The notes under the pieces were generated by a model, which was not told the DNA's origin, ran no database searches, and saw only the letters and a list, made by a program, of their open reading frames with translations. A stretch of DNA of 59,018 bases, taken from contig BFEA01000784.1 of NCBI GenBank assembly GCA_003427395.1, positions 133,392 to 192,409 of the forward strand. Reading direction: 5' to 3'. Below, one piece after another: positions 9,696 to 20,982 of the stretch. A program made the translations under genes and the position numbers. Positions within the stretch are counted from its first letter, which is position 1; each line of letters begins with the position of its first letter. The DNA comes from Chara braunii. Its lineage: Eukaryota; Streptophyta; Charophyceae; Charales; Characeae.

Positions 9696-11300
9696 ATGCC
9701 ACGTTCAACCAGGAACTCTCAACGCGTAGCCGCTGACGCTGCCGCTGCTGCCACCTCATCCGCCGCTGCCACCGCTTCCTCCCCCACCATGGCCAAGTCA
9801 TCCAGCATCAATATGTCCGGCATCTGCACCGACTCCATCGACAGCATCGCCCGCGGCCTCGCAGGCGAGCAAACATCAGCACCCGATGCCGCCACCGATT
9901 TTGCAACACTCCTCCGCACAGTGACATCCATCGACGACATCAAAACGTTTGTTTCCACCATCTCCGCTCGCGTGACCGCCATTGAAAATCAAACCCCCGC
10001 CATCCAGGTCGTCACCACCACGTCTCCCCCCCCCCACCTCGGGTGACATCACCCTTCCCCCATCCTCCGCCTCCACATCTACACCAATCACCTCCTCCCC
10101 CATATCCACCGCCCTCTCCGCTAGCACGTCATCCACACCCCCGCCTTCATCCAACACCACCTTCACCAGGGTCATCCCACCGCACAAGACGACAACCCCC
10201 ACCGTCACGCAGTTGTCGACCATTCCGCCTCAGTCAAAACCTCTCATGACGTCATCCACTATCATTCCACCCTCCCCACCCATACCAGATCACGCCCACA
10301 CCACAAGCCCTACTCCCCGTTCTCCCAATTCTTCCTCCGTCCGCACTCCTCCCGACCAACCCCACCACCGATTTCACCCGGGTGCCATCCTCCTCACCCA
10401 AACTTGATTTCAACACCCTTTACGGGTATCATTCCCCCATCCTTCCGATCAATGGACATCCCCCCCTTCACCGACCTTCCCCACGAGGACGTCTTCGTCT
10501 TCCTCAGCAACCTCTACAATGCATTCTCCCTCCACAACGTCCCTGTCACACACTGGCTCCCTATTGCCAGCACGAGGTTACAAGAAGGTGTTGCCCGTTG
10601 GTGGTACACTGAACGAGCTAACCGGCAACACGCAAACGTGGAACCCCATTCCTTCCTCGAGTGGGCCAACCTCATCACCTGTACATTCTCGCCACATAAG
10701 ACGGTCGATGACTACTTTGAGCAACGTTGTTGCCTTTGACAAAACGGTCCGACCGACCGTTTTGTCCAGTATGTCCAGCACATACCTCTTCACTACGTTG
10801 ACGATGCCGCATTCATCTCCCGCTTCAAACGGGGATGCCTCAAGGACCTCGCCGCCTCCCTCGCTCACGATCCCCCGATGTCCCTCTTTGATCTCTTCAA
10901 CCGCGCCATCCACCTAGACAAATTCCTTACCCCGTACAAGGACGCACTCACATCCGCCCCACCCCGCCAACGATTCTTTCATGATATCGCTGACGAAACC
11001 CCTCTCTACCTCCTTGGATGAGTTCTCCACCCCCGACCCCGACACCCTCTCCGACCCACTAGACACCACATCGCTTTCCTCTGACCACATCGCTTTCCTC
11101 TGACCACATCGCTTTCCTCCGACGAACTCTTTGCCATCCACCTTATGTGGATGGAAAAGAGAGAACGCACCAGCTGTCCTCCCATAAACACGCCCCCAAC
11201 CCGTCTCACGAAACTCACGCCGCAGGAGCGAACCTACCTCCAAGCGAAGGGTGGATGTTTCCGGTGCGAACAATTAGGACATTTGCGAACAATTAGGACC
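9696..11300 (+). pseudogene. gag of Ty3/gypsy element D, frameshifted
   Basis: The ATG at 9696 opens an Ala/Ser-rich N-terminus (115 codons) that runs off frame at a ten-C run near 10027. A Pro/Thr/Ser-rich segment (9982-10407) and a capsid-like segment with WLPIAST, VARWWYTERAN and FLEWANLITCTF (10404-10739) follow. Capsid sequence continues with YVDDAAFISRFKRG and LDKFLTPY to about 11022. GGCFRCEQLGH near 11250 is the first half of a CCHC knuckle, cut by a short direct duplication of GCGAACAATTAGGAC. Gag would form the particle and bind RNA. At least four frame breaks make it nonfunctional. Confidence 0.7.
11066..11122 (+). repeat. 19-bp tandem triplication in gag of element D
   Basis: Three near-perfect copies of CCACATCGCTTTCCTCTGA. 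The two extra copies add 38 bases, which shifts the frame. Confidence 0.9.
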
Positions 11301-11316
11301 CACTAGGCACCTAGGT

Positions 11317-11916
11317 TTGCGGCCCCCCAACCCGCCGCTTCCCCATCCGCCACTCCCGACCCCTCCTCCACTTGAACACTGTCCCCATGATCACCACGAA
11401 CCCGCCCCGGCATCGACGACTAGTCTGTCGGCCATCCCATTGGTGACGATGTCCATCCCACCGGTGGCCCATTTGGCATTGACAATACGTCTCCCTCCCC
11501 CCTCTTCAGTGCCGCACATCCCACTGGACGACCCCCAGGTCGTCGCAACCCTCCTCACTGCCACATGTTCCTCAACCCTCCTCCCGAATCCATCCTTTGT
11601 CACCTTCTCTGATGTTGTTGAGGAACAAGCCCGACACGATTGGCTTGTCTGATTAGGCAATAAACAACGCCGCCTCAACACCATTATCTCCACCGCCAGC
11701 TCATCATGCTTCCACCTCAAATTCATTGCTGCCACCCTCGGTGCGTCTACGACTAAGTTCCGAGCCCTCCTCGACATTGGAGCCACCGGTAACTTCATCA
11801 CCGATGCGTGTGTCCGAAAAGTCGGTCTTACCTCTACTGATTACGACTCCCGATTACGATTCGTTTAGGGGACAAAGACACCGCCGTCGTAGTAGACGCA
11901 CGGTTCCCGAGACGAC
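11317..11916 (+). pseudogene. linker and aspartic protease fragment of element D
   Basis: A Pro-rich frame (11317-11652) leads to LLDIGATGNFIT near 11766, the retropepsin active-site motif with Ile in place of the usual Ser or Thr after Asp, followed by a TAG near 11867. The fragment is cut at about 11916 where the solo LTR begins. No RT follows, so the element is truncated. Confidence 0.7.
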
Positions 11917-12522
11917 AACAAAAGCTCACAAGTGACAATGTTGGAATGGTCTCATCATCATCAACAATGAACCAATGTCGAATCCCTATCTGGCAACGCT
12001 CAGCGCGCGGACTACGAATGGCAGATCCTATCTAGCCCATCTACAATGCCGCTGGTGACGTCAACAACGTCTCCAAGTACGAGCAGATCTCGGCCAATGT
12101 CGTTCTCTTCAAGCGCCAGGTATATCTTTCACTTCACTCGCAACCTCGATCCACGCATACCCAAGGACCACCATGCGGCCCATCCAACAACGCGCAGGCC
12201 GACCCTACTATGGCTGCCTGCTTCTTCCTTGCTTGCCCGTGAGCGCGTAGGCACTCGCTCCAGCAGCTGGTGCAGCAGCACTTGCGCATAAGCAGCAAGT
12301 GCTCGAATGTCCAGCCCGCAGCCAGGCCCTTTCCTTTACGGAATGAGGCTGCCAGTCGTGGGCTGCCTGGCTGGTCTGGGCCTCCCCCACGGAAGCTTTC
12401 GGTAGGCCCCAAGTGGCTGAGCCCCTGTCCCAAGGAATCTTCCACAGGGCCTGGGGTGGTTCCCGTGTCCAACTGCCAACGGCCTGTGTTCGTTTCATGA
12501 CTCGTGTCTGGCCTAGGGCCGG
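11917..12522 (-). repeat. C-related solo LTR, left part, interrupted by element G
   Basis: This matches 6446-7060 in sequence and order. The match resumes at 37884-38084, where it continues through CTCACTCAACCAA to the LTR terminus CCTCACA at 38084. Comparison with the uninterrupted copy places the interruption at CCGG (12519-12522), duplicated as CCGA at 37884-37887. Confidence 0.85.
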
Positions 12523-15500
12523 TGTCGGAGGGCGTGGTGTCCCGGCCCTCCTCTGCGTACCAAGTCCCTGCCTGGTGTCGGCCTCTTACTCCGACGTTGC
12601 TGTCCGTAGGTAAGTCCCCGACCCTCTGCGACCCCTAGTACCTGGTCTGTGTCCGGTGTGGGCTAGTCTTGTTGATGCCTACCTCAGCAAAAAGAGGGGT
12701 GCACCACAGGACTTTCCTTTGGTCCATGCAGGCTCGGCCCCCTACTGTACAGCAGAGCACAACCGGCCTGCGGCCGTGGTAGACGCCGGGTTCGCCCTGG
12801 GACGCGGAGGTGAAAGGATTGGCACGGTCATTTCTACTGCGCGCCGATTACACTCTAACCAGGTTATGGGTTAGGTGCGTGCGATAGATGTAGCCGTCGG
12901 ACAGAAAAGGACCATGGAGAGGGAAGTAAAAGGAGAGAAAATATGAAAAAAAATAAAAATAAAAAATAAAATAAAAACTAACCGTCAAGTCTGTGCGAGG
13001 GCCTAAGCTCCTGCTTTAATTCGGGATTGGCCGAAGGTCTAATTTCCTAGTCGCGGTCGCTGTCGGATAGCCTGGCCTGCTCGGAGTTGAAGGGACTGTC
13101 TGGTCCTGGTGGTTGTGATTCGGGCCAGGTGCGGGGATGTGGTAGTAATAACCCGTGCGGACGTCTGGACCAAGTGCTAGACTCCAGTAGCTGTATTTGG
13201 GGGGTACAAGAGAATTCTGAGATACTATGCTTCCTTTTTTTTTTTTTTTCGGTATTATTATTATTATTAATATTACTGTAGTTATTATTGTTACTACCGA
13301 GTCTTTTTCTGATTTCCTTCCCTTTGTCGTTTCGCGGGAAGTCGAACGGCTCGAAATTCGAGCGCGGCTGCAGTCTGTGGCCCTGACTGACTTGGCCTGT
13401 CTCTTCGGTACTGATGGTTGGGAAGCCCGATCAGGCGCCGCGCGACAGGACCCCAAAAGAGGGGCGACCCGCGGCCGCATCGGCAGGAGTTTCATCACCG
13501 CCTATAGAAGGTCATGAACCCCCTCCTTACCATCGGACACGGGTACCCGATAGTAGTAAGCCGACTGCGGGTTTTAGAGAGGGACAGGCATCCATTCGTA
13601 ACCCGTTATGGGACCTCCGCGTCGTGACTACAGGTCACTTCTAAGCCTGAGAGGAGGCTGGTGATGTGACCGTTGATGTTATGTCTCTCGTTTTTCCTTT
13701 TCTTTTTCCTTTTGTTTTGTTATCTTATTTTATTTTATTTTCATCTAAATCTTATTTTATTCTATTCAACTTGATTCGAGAACTTAAGTCGATTAAAGGC
13801 ACAAGAGCCATGAGAAGTGTCTGGGCTCTTTTGTTCCGAGTATGGGGGCGGGATAGAGAACGATCCTATAAGAAGAGGGGACTGCCATTTACTGAAAAAA
13901 ACGCAGACGGCCTCGCTGTGCTATGGCAAGGAGGGAACAGAGTGGCGAAGTGGGCGTGCAAATCCACTTGTGTGCCCCTGCCTTTGCGCCTAGTAGTTGG
14001 TACTGGCTATTCGGGTCAGTAGGCGGGGCTGGTGCGGTGTCTGGCGAGTTAAGTNTGGCTATGGCGCTGCATGGCTATAGACCGGGCTACTGGTACCACC
14101 AGGCTCGCTGGAAGCCTATGTTTGGGGAAGGGCCCTGGATCACAGTGATGCTCAATTATGATGGGGGTGACGAAGTGAGACTGAAAATTAACGTGGAAGG
14201 GGCTAAGGAGGTAGAGATGCAGACTAACCCAAAGCTATAGGACGCGATCACGGAGGCAAAGGATCGTGCGGAGAGGCGCTACAGAAGGGACGAAGTGACA
14301 ACAAAAATGCAGGTAACGGTCTCGTATCATGAGACCGAGACCTCGATGGACACAGCGGACCTGGAACAAGCCCATCTGGACCGGGACTCAGGTGGGGAGA
14401 GCGAGATGAGCGAGGCGGGAGACCGGGAGACGGATATTCAGTCCTGGAACAGACCGGGCCAGGTCCGCAAGAACCACCCGCTGGCACGACCTGTGGAAGG
14501 CGGGCTCGTGGCAGTGGAGTCCCAGAGGACGAGTGACAGGAAAGGGGGTGTGAGTAATCAACACACGCGGTACACGCGTACACACGGTACAAGGGCTACA
14601 CGTGGCAGTCGTGGGAAGCGAGAGAAGAGGTCAACGAGAAGGGGAGACTGGGCGAACGAACCAGACGTGGGCTTGTGGTGTGCGACAGACGTCAACCAAA
14701 GTTTCCCACGCTCGCGCGACGTTCTTGCACCAGTGGCAGTAATGTGAAGATGAGATGGAAGAGGTCCTGTTAATATAGAGAAGCGGTGGTGATCAGGAGA
14801 CTATTCGTCGACGTCAACCTAACTTTCTTTGGAGGTGAACAGCGTCCGCTGTGGTAACCGCTTTGAATGAGCAGAAAGTAATGTGGTTAACACGCGCGGC
14901 CTGTCAGACAGCTGTGAGACGGAGTGCGTGGCGGATCGGACTAGTCTTTTGAGCGTTGTAGTATGTGTCGTTCTGGCGTCCCGGAGTAGTCAACTTCACT
15001 ACTCATGTGGGCTTCGGGCTGTTTAGCTTGGCTATGGTGTCCAGAAGCCAGGTCGCGACTGTGGAGTGTACACTCACTGTGCGAGGAGACGCGAGAGAAA
15101 GAGAGAGGCAAAGCCGGCGTGTGCAGGTATGGCACACTCATTCGGTATGTTGTCATCAACTGTTGCCTCGACGTTCGCCCATAACACTTTGCACCTGCGG
15201 AGCCTGTTTGAGAGCTGCCCGAAGATCAACTCAAGATGGCAGGAGAACTACGCTGTTAAGGAATGCTCGAGAGAGTAAGAGGGGAGTCTTTGAGGCCAAT
15301 GGTGGGAGTACGAGGGAGTGCAGTAGTGCATGGAGTGGCCACGGTGAACATTGGGCCTTTCAACAAGAACTTGGTTCTGGTGGGATAGCCATCACCAGCC
15401 TATGACTAGAGTGCAGTTTGTGACTGGAGTCTTGCCAAGGGGCTCTACTCTCTCACCAGGCTGATAGGAGCTTACGCGCACGCCTGAACCGTCTAGTGCG

Positions 15501-16180
15501 CGATTAGCTGAATGAGGCGTAGCCTTGGTTTTCGCAGGGAAGTCCGCAAACTAGGGATGCTGAGTAATCAAGGCCAGTGGGTAACTTGTATGCTTCGCTT
15601 GGTTGATATCAACCTTCTCCTCGGTGCATTGTCAGACCTGCCAAGGTGAGCGAGTGGGACCTGCTTGATGAGTGAGAAGAAACCTAGTGAACAGAGGAGT
15701 CACGTGCGTGCTTCTTTTCACGGACATCAGCAGTTTCAAGTGAACTTCATTAAAAGTCTGAACAGTTTGGGAGGAACTGTGAGATGCGTGTTGATCAGTT
15801 GTATTGAGTCCGTGTTCTCGTTAGTCGTCTTAATTGCGGCTCGAATGTGGAGTTCACTCTGGTAACCCGGGAGTACTAATCAGGCATACTAGCAATGGGA
15901 AAGGGGTGGAAGGCAGACTGTTAGGAAGCAGGGAACAAGTAAGTATTAATAGTCCTGGTGATCTCCAAATGATTGAAGTTGACACCCGTCACAGGGTAAC
16001 CTTCAGTATGCGTGCACAAGGGCAAAAGCAGTCTGACTCAGCCATCGGAATGATTGGATATACTAATCTCACTGGGAATAACGACTAGTAACACTTCTTG
16101 ACTGTGCGACAAGTATTTTCTCTTTCGAGTTGATTTTTCTTGAAGATCTATTGGAGGGAGACCTCCGGTTCCCATTGCCG

Positions 16181-16480
16181 NNNNNNNNNNNNNNNNNNNN
16201 NNNNNNNNNNNNNNNNNNNNNNNNNNNNNNNNNNNNNNNNNNNNNNNNNNNNNNNNNNNNNNNNNNNNNNNNNNNNNNNNNNNNNNNNNNNNNNNNNNNN
16301 NNNNNNNNNNNNNNNNNNNNNNNNNNNNNNNNNNNNNNNNNNNNNNNNNNNNNNNNNNNNNNNNNNNNNNNNNNNNNNNNNNNNNNNNNNNNNNNNNNNN
16401 NNNNNNNNNNNNNNNNNNNNNNNNNNNNNNNNNNNNNNNNNNNNNNNNNNNNNNNNNNNNNNNNNNNNNNNNNNNNNNNN
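16181..16480. other. assembly gap (300 N) flanked by an 86-bp duplication
   Basis: 16095-16180 and 16481-16566 are identical, so the two contig ends overlap and the gap is probably not real missing sequence. Confidence 0.9.
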
Positions 16481-17776
16481 TTCTTGACTGTGCGACAAGT
16501 ATTTTCTCTTTCGAGTTGATTTTTCTTGAAGATCTATTGGAGGGAGACCTCCGGTTCCCATTGCCGCCTCTGTTATAGGCTGCCTAGTGTCTAACTGTGA
16601 TTTTCCGTGCCTGTTTGGAGTGAAGGTTGGTATGAGGGCGTGAGTGAATGAGGAGTAAATCAAAATCNAAAACATTGCCCTTCTTTTCTTCGGAATATCT
16701 TGTGATGGGTCATCGTTTGTCCCTGTTGGTGAGATTGTGCCACTTGCATGAGCATGCATTTACAAAGAAAGGATGAATATTGGCCCTNCGTTCAGAGTTG
16801 GTGAGCTCGTCTGTGAGAGAAGGGTTATTCGTGCTGACTGAGGGAGCTCTAACCTACTTGTCGGTGAGTGAACAGTGAGTGAAGAAGTTGATAGAAAGTG
16901 AGAAACGCTGGCCATTCCTAACGAGTGGTGGGATCTGTAGATCGATGGGCAAAAGTCAGTGCATTCTGAGAAAGGTTGCGTACCTTCTTGCGAAATACTT
17001 AATCGACGGGGACTAGTGGGAACAAGAGGGGAAGTGATAAGTTCTTGTCAGCATTCGTCCCGTTCAAAAAAAAGGGGAAGCGGTTTGAGTTAATACTTTC
17101 TGTTTTGGAATGAGACCTATGAATGAGCAGGAACGTTGTCAGTAATGAGGGGTATTGTTCGAGTGGAGTCTTCTGATAGCAACACTCGGTGCGTTCACTG
17201 AATGGGGTAGACCGTCGAGATGTACACTTGACCTATGTCTCAGCCGGANTATTTGAGACTCGAAAACACAGGCCGTGTTTGCACTTGTTGTGTGTTGGTT
17301 GCTTGATCTGCATCAGTGCCTTGAACNCCGTGCGAGAAAGGTGTGTCCGTTTTATGGTTCGAGCTAGTTAGTGCAGTCATGGTGACTATGGCGCTTCATG
17401 ATGTGGTCAGGCACTAGCAGCTACGCAGCCCGTCCAGTTAACTCCAATGAGGAGTTGTAGTTGGAACTTTTACAGTGGCACTCTGTGTGCTCTGTTGAAC
17501 TGGTGATTGAAATTCTGAGGCGGCAGTTATCACAAGTGTTCCTACACCCTAACGCTAGTCGTGAGTTTACAGACTTAACGCAGTTGAAGTCTGCGATAAC
17601 CAATCAAGACAGCAGGCTAAACTAAACCCGATATGAGAATCTTGGGAAAGCTACCAGTTATGAGGGAAGGGTGGAACTAGTGCTTTGGATCATGTTTTCT
17701 GCATCTGTTGTCGCTCGAGCAAGCTCTACAGTATGAGCACGCCTCTGAGAACTACTGAGTCGGCCAGAATCGAGCT

Positions 17777-17785
17777 CATATAAGG
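17777..17785 (+). promoter_or_regulatory. TATA-like element in the 5' LTR of G
   Basis: CATATAAGG lies about 2.4 kb before the LTR end, followed about 30 bases on by the pyrimidine-rich TTGCTCACCCCTCACTTCCT. It is the best TATA candidate I noticed upstream of the LTR ORF. The equivalent in the 3' LTR is 35455-35463. Assignment is by eye only. Confidence 0.35.
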
Positions 17786-18589
17786 AACGATTGCTCACCC
17801 CTCACTTCCTTTAGCAGAATCACTAGTGGAAGCTATTAACAAAGCTATTTGCAGAGCAGTCGAAAAACATTTTTTTTGTCTTTCTCAAGCCATGCCCACC
17901 CTAGCTGTCGGTGATCAATGAGTCAGTAACCTGTTCCGACAACTCTATTCATCAGGGACTTGAGGCCAGAGAAATAGCCCCGGGCTTTGATTAGAGATAA
18001 TTTGATCAAAAGAGGTAAAGAGGGTGATGGCTGTGTGCAGTGATCTTATGGCAACACCCTGCATACCGTGCCAAGTAATAAAAGTTTGGTCATGAGAGGT
18101 AAAACGATTGCAAGTTGCCCAAAGTCTGCCCATCTACAAGGAGTCGAAGTTTGTCAAGGTCGCCCATAATCCATCCCATCTACAGCTTGATTCGAAAATA
18201 TGAGAGAGAAGCATGGGGGAGAACAAGATTTTGGTGGTGAAAGGTAGATCGAACAGGGATAAGAGAGAAGGCTGGGAGGAAGAAGCGTGCAAGGATATAG
18301 NAAAAACACAGACTAATTCAGNGGGAGTTTGNGGTTGGAATAGCNGGAGAGAGAAAGTACATCGAATACGTAATCTACTTCCACAGACCTGATGGCAAAC
18401 TGCATAGTACCANTTCCTCGCTAGAAAGCGTGGAANAGGCNAGGGCAAAACTCGCATGAGCCCANCAGTGCCCAAATTACCATTTCCAGAANTCTACCAG
18501 CATCTAAACANCAACANTTTGCAGCTNCTTTTGCGGTAGAAGATACGAGAATTCACTATCCAGTGTATCAGACTATATCCAGTGTATCA

Positions 18590-18790
18590 GACGACATTCA
18601 GTGGATATTCAAAGCAATATTCAGTACTTAAGACAGTACTCAGAACAGTACTCACAACGATATTCAGTACTCAGGGCAGTTCTCAAAGCAATATTCAGTA
18701 CTCAAGACAGTACTCAGAACAATACTCAGAACGGTACCCGGGGCACTATTCAAGAACAATATTTTGAACGGCGTTCAGAACAACATTCAA
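18590..18790 (+). repeat. degenerate CAGTACTCA array in the 5' LTR
   Basis: Roughly 11-12 bp repeats of CAGTACTCAGAA and TATTCAGTACT, rich in GTAC palindromes, end about 270 bp before the LTR ORF. They are present in the 3' LTR at 36268-36468. The array may be a regulatory tract or a simple minisatellite. Confidence 0.7.
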
Positions 18791-19062
18791 CTGTGGTTCA
18801 GTCACTACTCAATCTGTATTTAATCAGCAAACAGCCAGTTCGAATGACAACAGACATTCCTTAACAGGCAACAGTTAATTCAACCAGCAGCATTCTGCTC
18901 TCGATTAGAAAATCTCAACAGCATACGGTTCCCTACTGGGCATTCCGCCAGCTTGAGTAAGGCTTTAAGACTCTATACTACCAAGCAACTTTTACTCATA
19001 CGTTCGCCAGTCAAGATCTGGTTTTCTTTCTTTTGTCAGAAAATATCAATTTGATTGAGCTC

Positions 19063-19611
19063 ATGAGAGAGATCAATCCCATTACGGTAGACCGGTCGGT
19101 CCTTGACAACCTCAATCTGATTGCAGTCAGGGAGAGTTTCCCCTACAAGTATGTCAGGATTGATGGGTTCAAGCGCGAAGATCTGTCTATCTTGGTTGTT
19201 CTCATAGAGTTTGTTGAAGGTACAGTCAGCGATCTGCGGATGTTTTTGAAAAAGGGGAACGAGACATACCCTCATTTTGATGCAGTGTGGACTGCAGCAG
19301 CCGGGTACGTGCAGTGGAAAGTTGAGAGACTCCAAGGGAATACAAAGCTAGTTTATAGCTTTGGTCCTAAGCTTTTCACAGACTATCCCAAACCTCCTGT
19401 CCCCTACTATCTTACTGATTGCTCTTATTGGGATGGACTGGTGGACCTGGCAAAGAGATACATATCGCCAGCAGAGATCGACTACGAGGCAGTGACAGAA
19501 CCCTCAGAGTTCCCTCATCTCAAGAGGGGCATTTTCTCTCAGCCCTATCTCCCCACTCTATGGGAGGAATTTTGTGCCATGGTTGACTTCTGTATCACGG
19601 GACTTGGATGA
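19063..19611 (+). CDS. LTR-encoded protein of element G, 5' LTR copy (182 aa)
   Basis: I do not recognise this protein. The frame is open from 19033, but its first ATG is at 19063. Visible blocks are FPYKY (residues 26-30), a hydrophobic strand, VEGTVSDLRM (51-60), Trp76, a basic stretch WKVERLQ (85-91), KPPVP (110-114) and Trp123. The same blocks occur in the same order in the frames at 20490-20909 and 20983-21399, so these appear homologous. There is no signal peptide or clear membrane segment. The 3' LTR copy is also open. It lies between the TATA-like site and the AATAAA, so an LTR-to-LTR transcript would carry it at both ends. It could be an accessory protein by analogy with LTR-encoded ORFs of some retroviruses. 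That is inference. Confidence 0.55.
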   Translation: MREINPITVDRSVLDNLNLIAVRESFPYKYVRIDGFKREDLSILVVLIEFVEGTVSDLRMFLKKGNETYPHFDAVWTAAAGYVQWKVERLQGNTKLVYSFGPKLFTDYPKPPVPYYLTDCSYWDGLVDLAKRYISPAEIDYEAVTEPSEFPHLKRGIFSQPYLPTLWEEFCAMVDFCITGLG

Positions 19612-20012
19612 AAATGTTTGGAACTAGCAGGCTTCAGGTGGCTTTACATTCCGCAGCCACAACCTCAGAAAGTACGGAGACATGGCAAGAAGCCCAAACG
19701 ACGGACAACAAAGTGAGAAAATGAGTGTAAAATCCAGAGGGATGAGTGAGGACTCTTGATTGGTGTTGGCCATGCTCTCTTCCACATGTACTTTCTGAGA
19801 CTATTANGANGTCTCATTCTTCCCTNATTCATTTGACNCTGTCATTGCTTGAGTCAGTCGNTCTTNCTTCTTGCATTGTTCTTGCCTGATGATTACTCTC
19901 GTGGATGATTCTNTCANAGTTCTCAAAANCAGATTGACATAATTGATGCATGCATAGCACTCCATAAATTTTATGATTATTATTTGCATNANTCTCTGCT
20001 NTTCCGAATCAA

Positions 20013-20018
20013 AATAAA
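20013..20018 (+). terminator. AATAAA polyadenylation signal in the 5' LTR
   Basis: AATAAA near the LTR end. The 3' LTR equivalent at 37691-37696 would be the one used for genomic RNA. Placement about 190 bp before the LTR end fits an R/U5 boundary near 20035. Confidence 0.45.
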
Positions 20019-20209
20019 AGATTCNTAAGANCGGGGACCGGCGAAGACCGTAATTGAAGGGTCTCGCTCGAAGCCGGACGCACACAACAGGAAGGGATTT
20101 GCTTTAATTAATTTATTTTATTTATTGCAATCACATAAAAACCCTGCGTGACAGCCTGTTGGCTTTCCGGTCGCCTAAAGCGATCCGACGGGAAAAAGTG
20201 CGACAAAAA

Positions 20210-20227
20210 TGGCACCGTTGCCGTGGG
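20210..20227 (+). promoter_or_regulatory. primer-binding site of element G (tRNA-Asp type)
   Basis: TGGCACCGTTGCCGTGGG lies four bases after the LTR end. It differs at two positions from the complement of the plant tRNA-Asp 3' end (TGGCGCCGTTGCCGGGG type), a known primer for Ty3/gypsy elements. It fixes the LTR boundary and the element orientation. Confidence 0.8.
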
Positions 20228-20489
20228 CATGAAAAATTTTCTTGTCCGGAACGAGCCTGGGTCAGCAAGACAAATTTCATAATTTTCCTGATTGATCTTG
20301 TAATCTTTCTTGAGCTATTACTCTCTTGAGAAGCTAATTGCTAACTGAGATCTATCTCTTCCTTGTGTGAGGTACCACTCTGGAACGGGAGAGAAGGTTG
20401 ATATTATTGACTGGAGATAATCGAGTTTAATATCAGGTATGTTCTATTGTTCCTCAATACATTGAAGGAATTGAAAGAAAGAGAGCGAC
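20228..20489 (+). other. untranslated leader of element G
   Basis: Sequence between the primer site and the first internal ORF. No domain or strong secondary structure was noticed by eye. Confidence 0.5.
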
Positions 20490-20909
20490 ATGTCAAGACA
20501 AATGCTGGTCGACAGTGTACTTAAAGAGTTATCTAAACTCACTTCCAGCGGGATATTTCCCTACAGATATGAGGGTTGTTGGGGCTATCACTCCCGTGGT
20601 TCGACCATCTGCGTAGTGCTGACTTACTTCTTGGAGGGAGATGTTTATGATATCCGCCCATACGTCAAAGAAGGAGGCAGCAACGAAGGTGAGAACTTTA
20701 ATTGGCTATGGGAGATTGTGATCCAATTTATTTATGATGAAAAGGTAGAAATGGTCAGACAAAAGAAGAAAGTGAAATGGGATGTGATGCCAGTGACATA
20801 TAAGACTGTTCCAATCCCTCCTATACCCAACAAATATTGTGATGGGACTAACTGGTTACCAATTATGAACATGGTGTTGACGATGGAGAAAAAAATCGAT
20901 GGTCATTAG
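20490..20909 (+). CDS. internal relative B of the LTR-encoded protein (139 aa)
   Basis: Unrecognised protein starting at a true ATG. It shares with the LTR ORF the ordered blocks FPYRY (23-27), CVVLTYFLEGDVYDIRPY (41-58), a Trp-containing helix (72-74), a basic stretch KKKVKW (92-97), PIPPIP (108-113) and Trp122. It stops earlier than the LTR ORF, lacking its last 50 or so residues. It lies first after the leader, where other elements carry gag. Three such frames in a row before gag are unusual for Ty3/gypsy elements. A spliced or recoded accessory protein and simple tandem duplication of one ancestral gene are both possible. Confidence 0.5.
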   Translation: MSRQMLVDSVLKELSKLTSSGIFPYRYEGCWGYHSRGSTICVVLTYFLEGDVYDIRPYVKEGGSNEGENFNWLWEIVIQFIYDEKVEMVRQKKKVKWDVMPVTYKTVPIPPIPNKYCDGTNWLPIMNMVLTMEKKIDGH

Positions 20910-20982
20910 AACTAAAGAGGTTTCAGCAGAGGAAATCAGACAGAGAAGGTTGGAATTTGGCAGAGGTTCGGGCCCAAGTTAG

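Larger units (their letters stand above)
12523..20205 (+). repeat. 5' LTR of element G
   Basis: It pairs with 30467-37883. It includes a poly-T and TTA-rich stretch (13229-13300), a 300-N gap (16181-16480), a TATA-like site (17777), a CAGTACTCA array (18590-18790), an ORF (19063-19611) and an AATAAA (20013). The first 3.6 kb differs from the 3' LTR at scattered sites: I counted six in one stretch of about 240 bp near 13801. Short ORFs shared by both LTRs at 13666-14022, 14295-14747 and 15066-15278 show no recognisable domain and I do not call them genes. Confidence 0.92.

Noticed and set aside
10738-10766. 12-bp inverted repeat in gag of element D
   Set aside because: It is short, with a 5-base spacer, and no terminator or element boundary fits it. 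Treated as a local mutation.
13666-14022. 118-codon ORF shared by both G LTRs (also 31609-31965) and the neighbouring shared ORFs at 14295, 15066 and 13016 (minus)
   Set aside because: The LTR copies are recent duplicates, so shared openness is weak evidence. Composition is low-complexity or follows nearby repeats, and no related frame exists elsewhere in the window.
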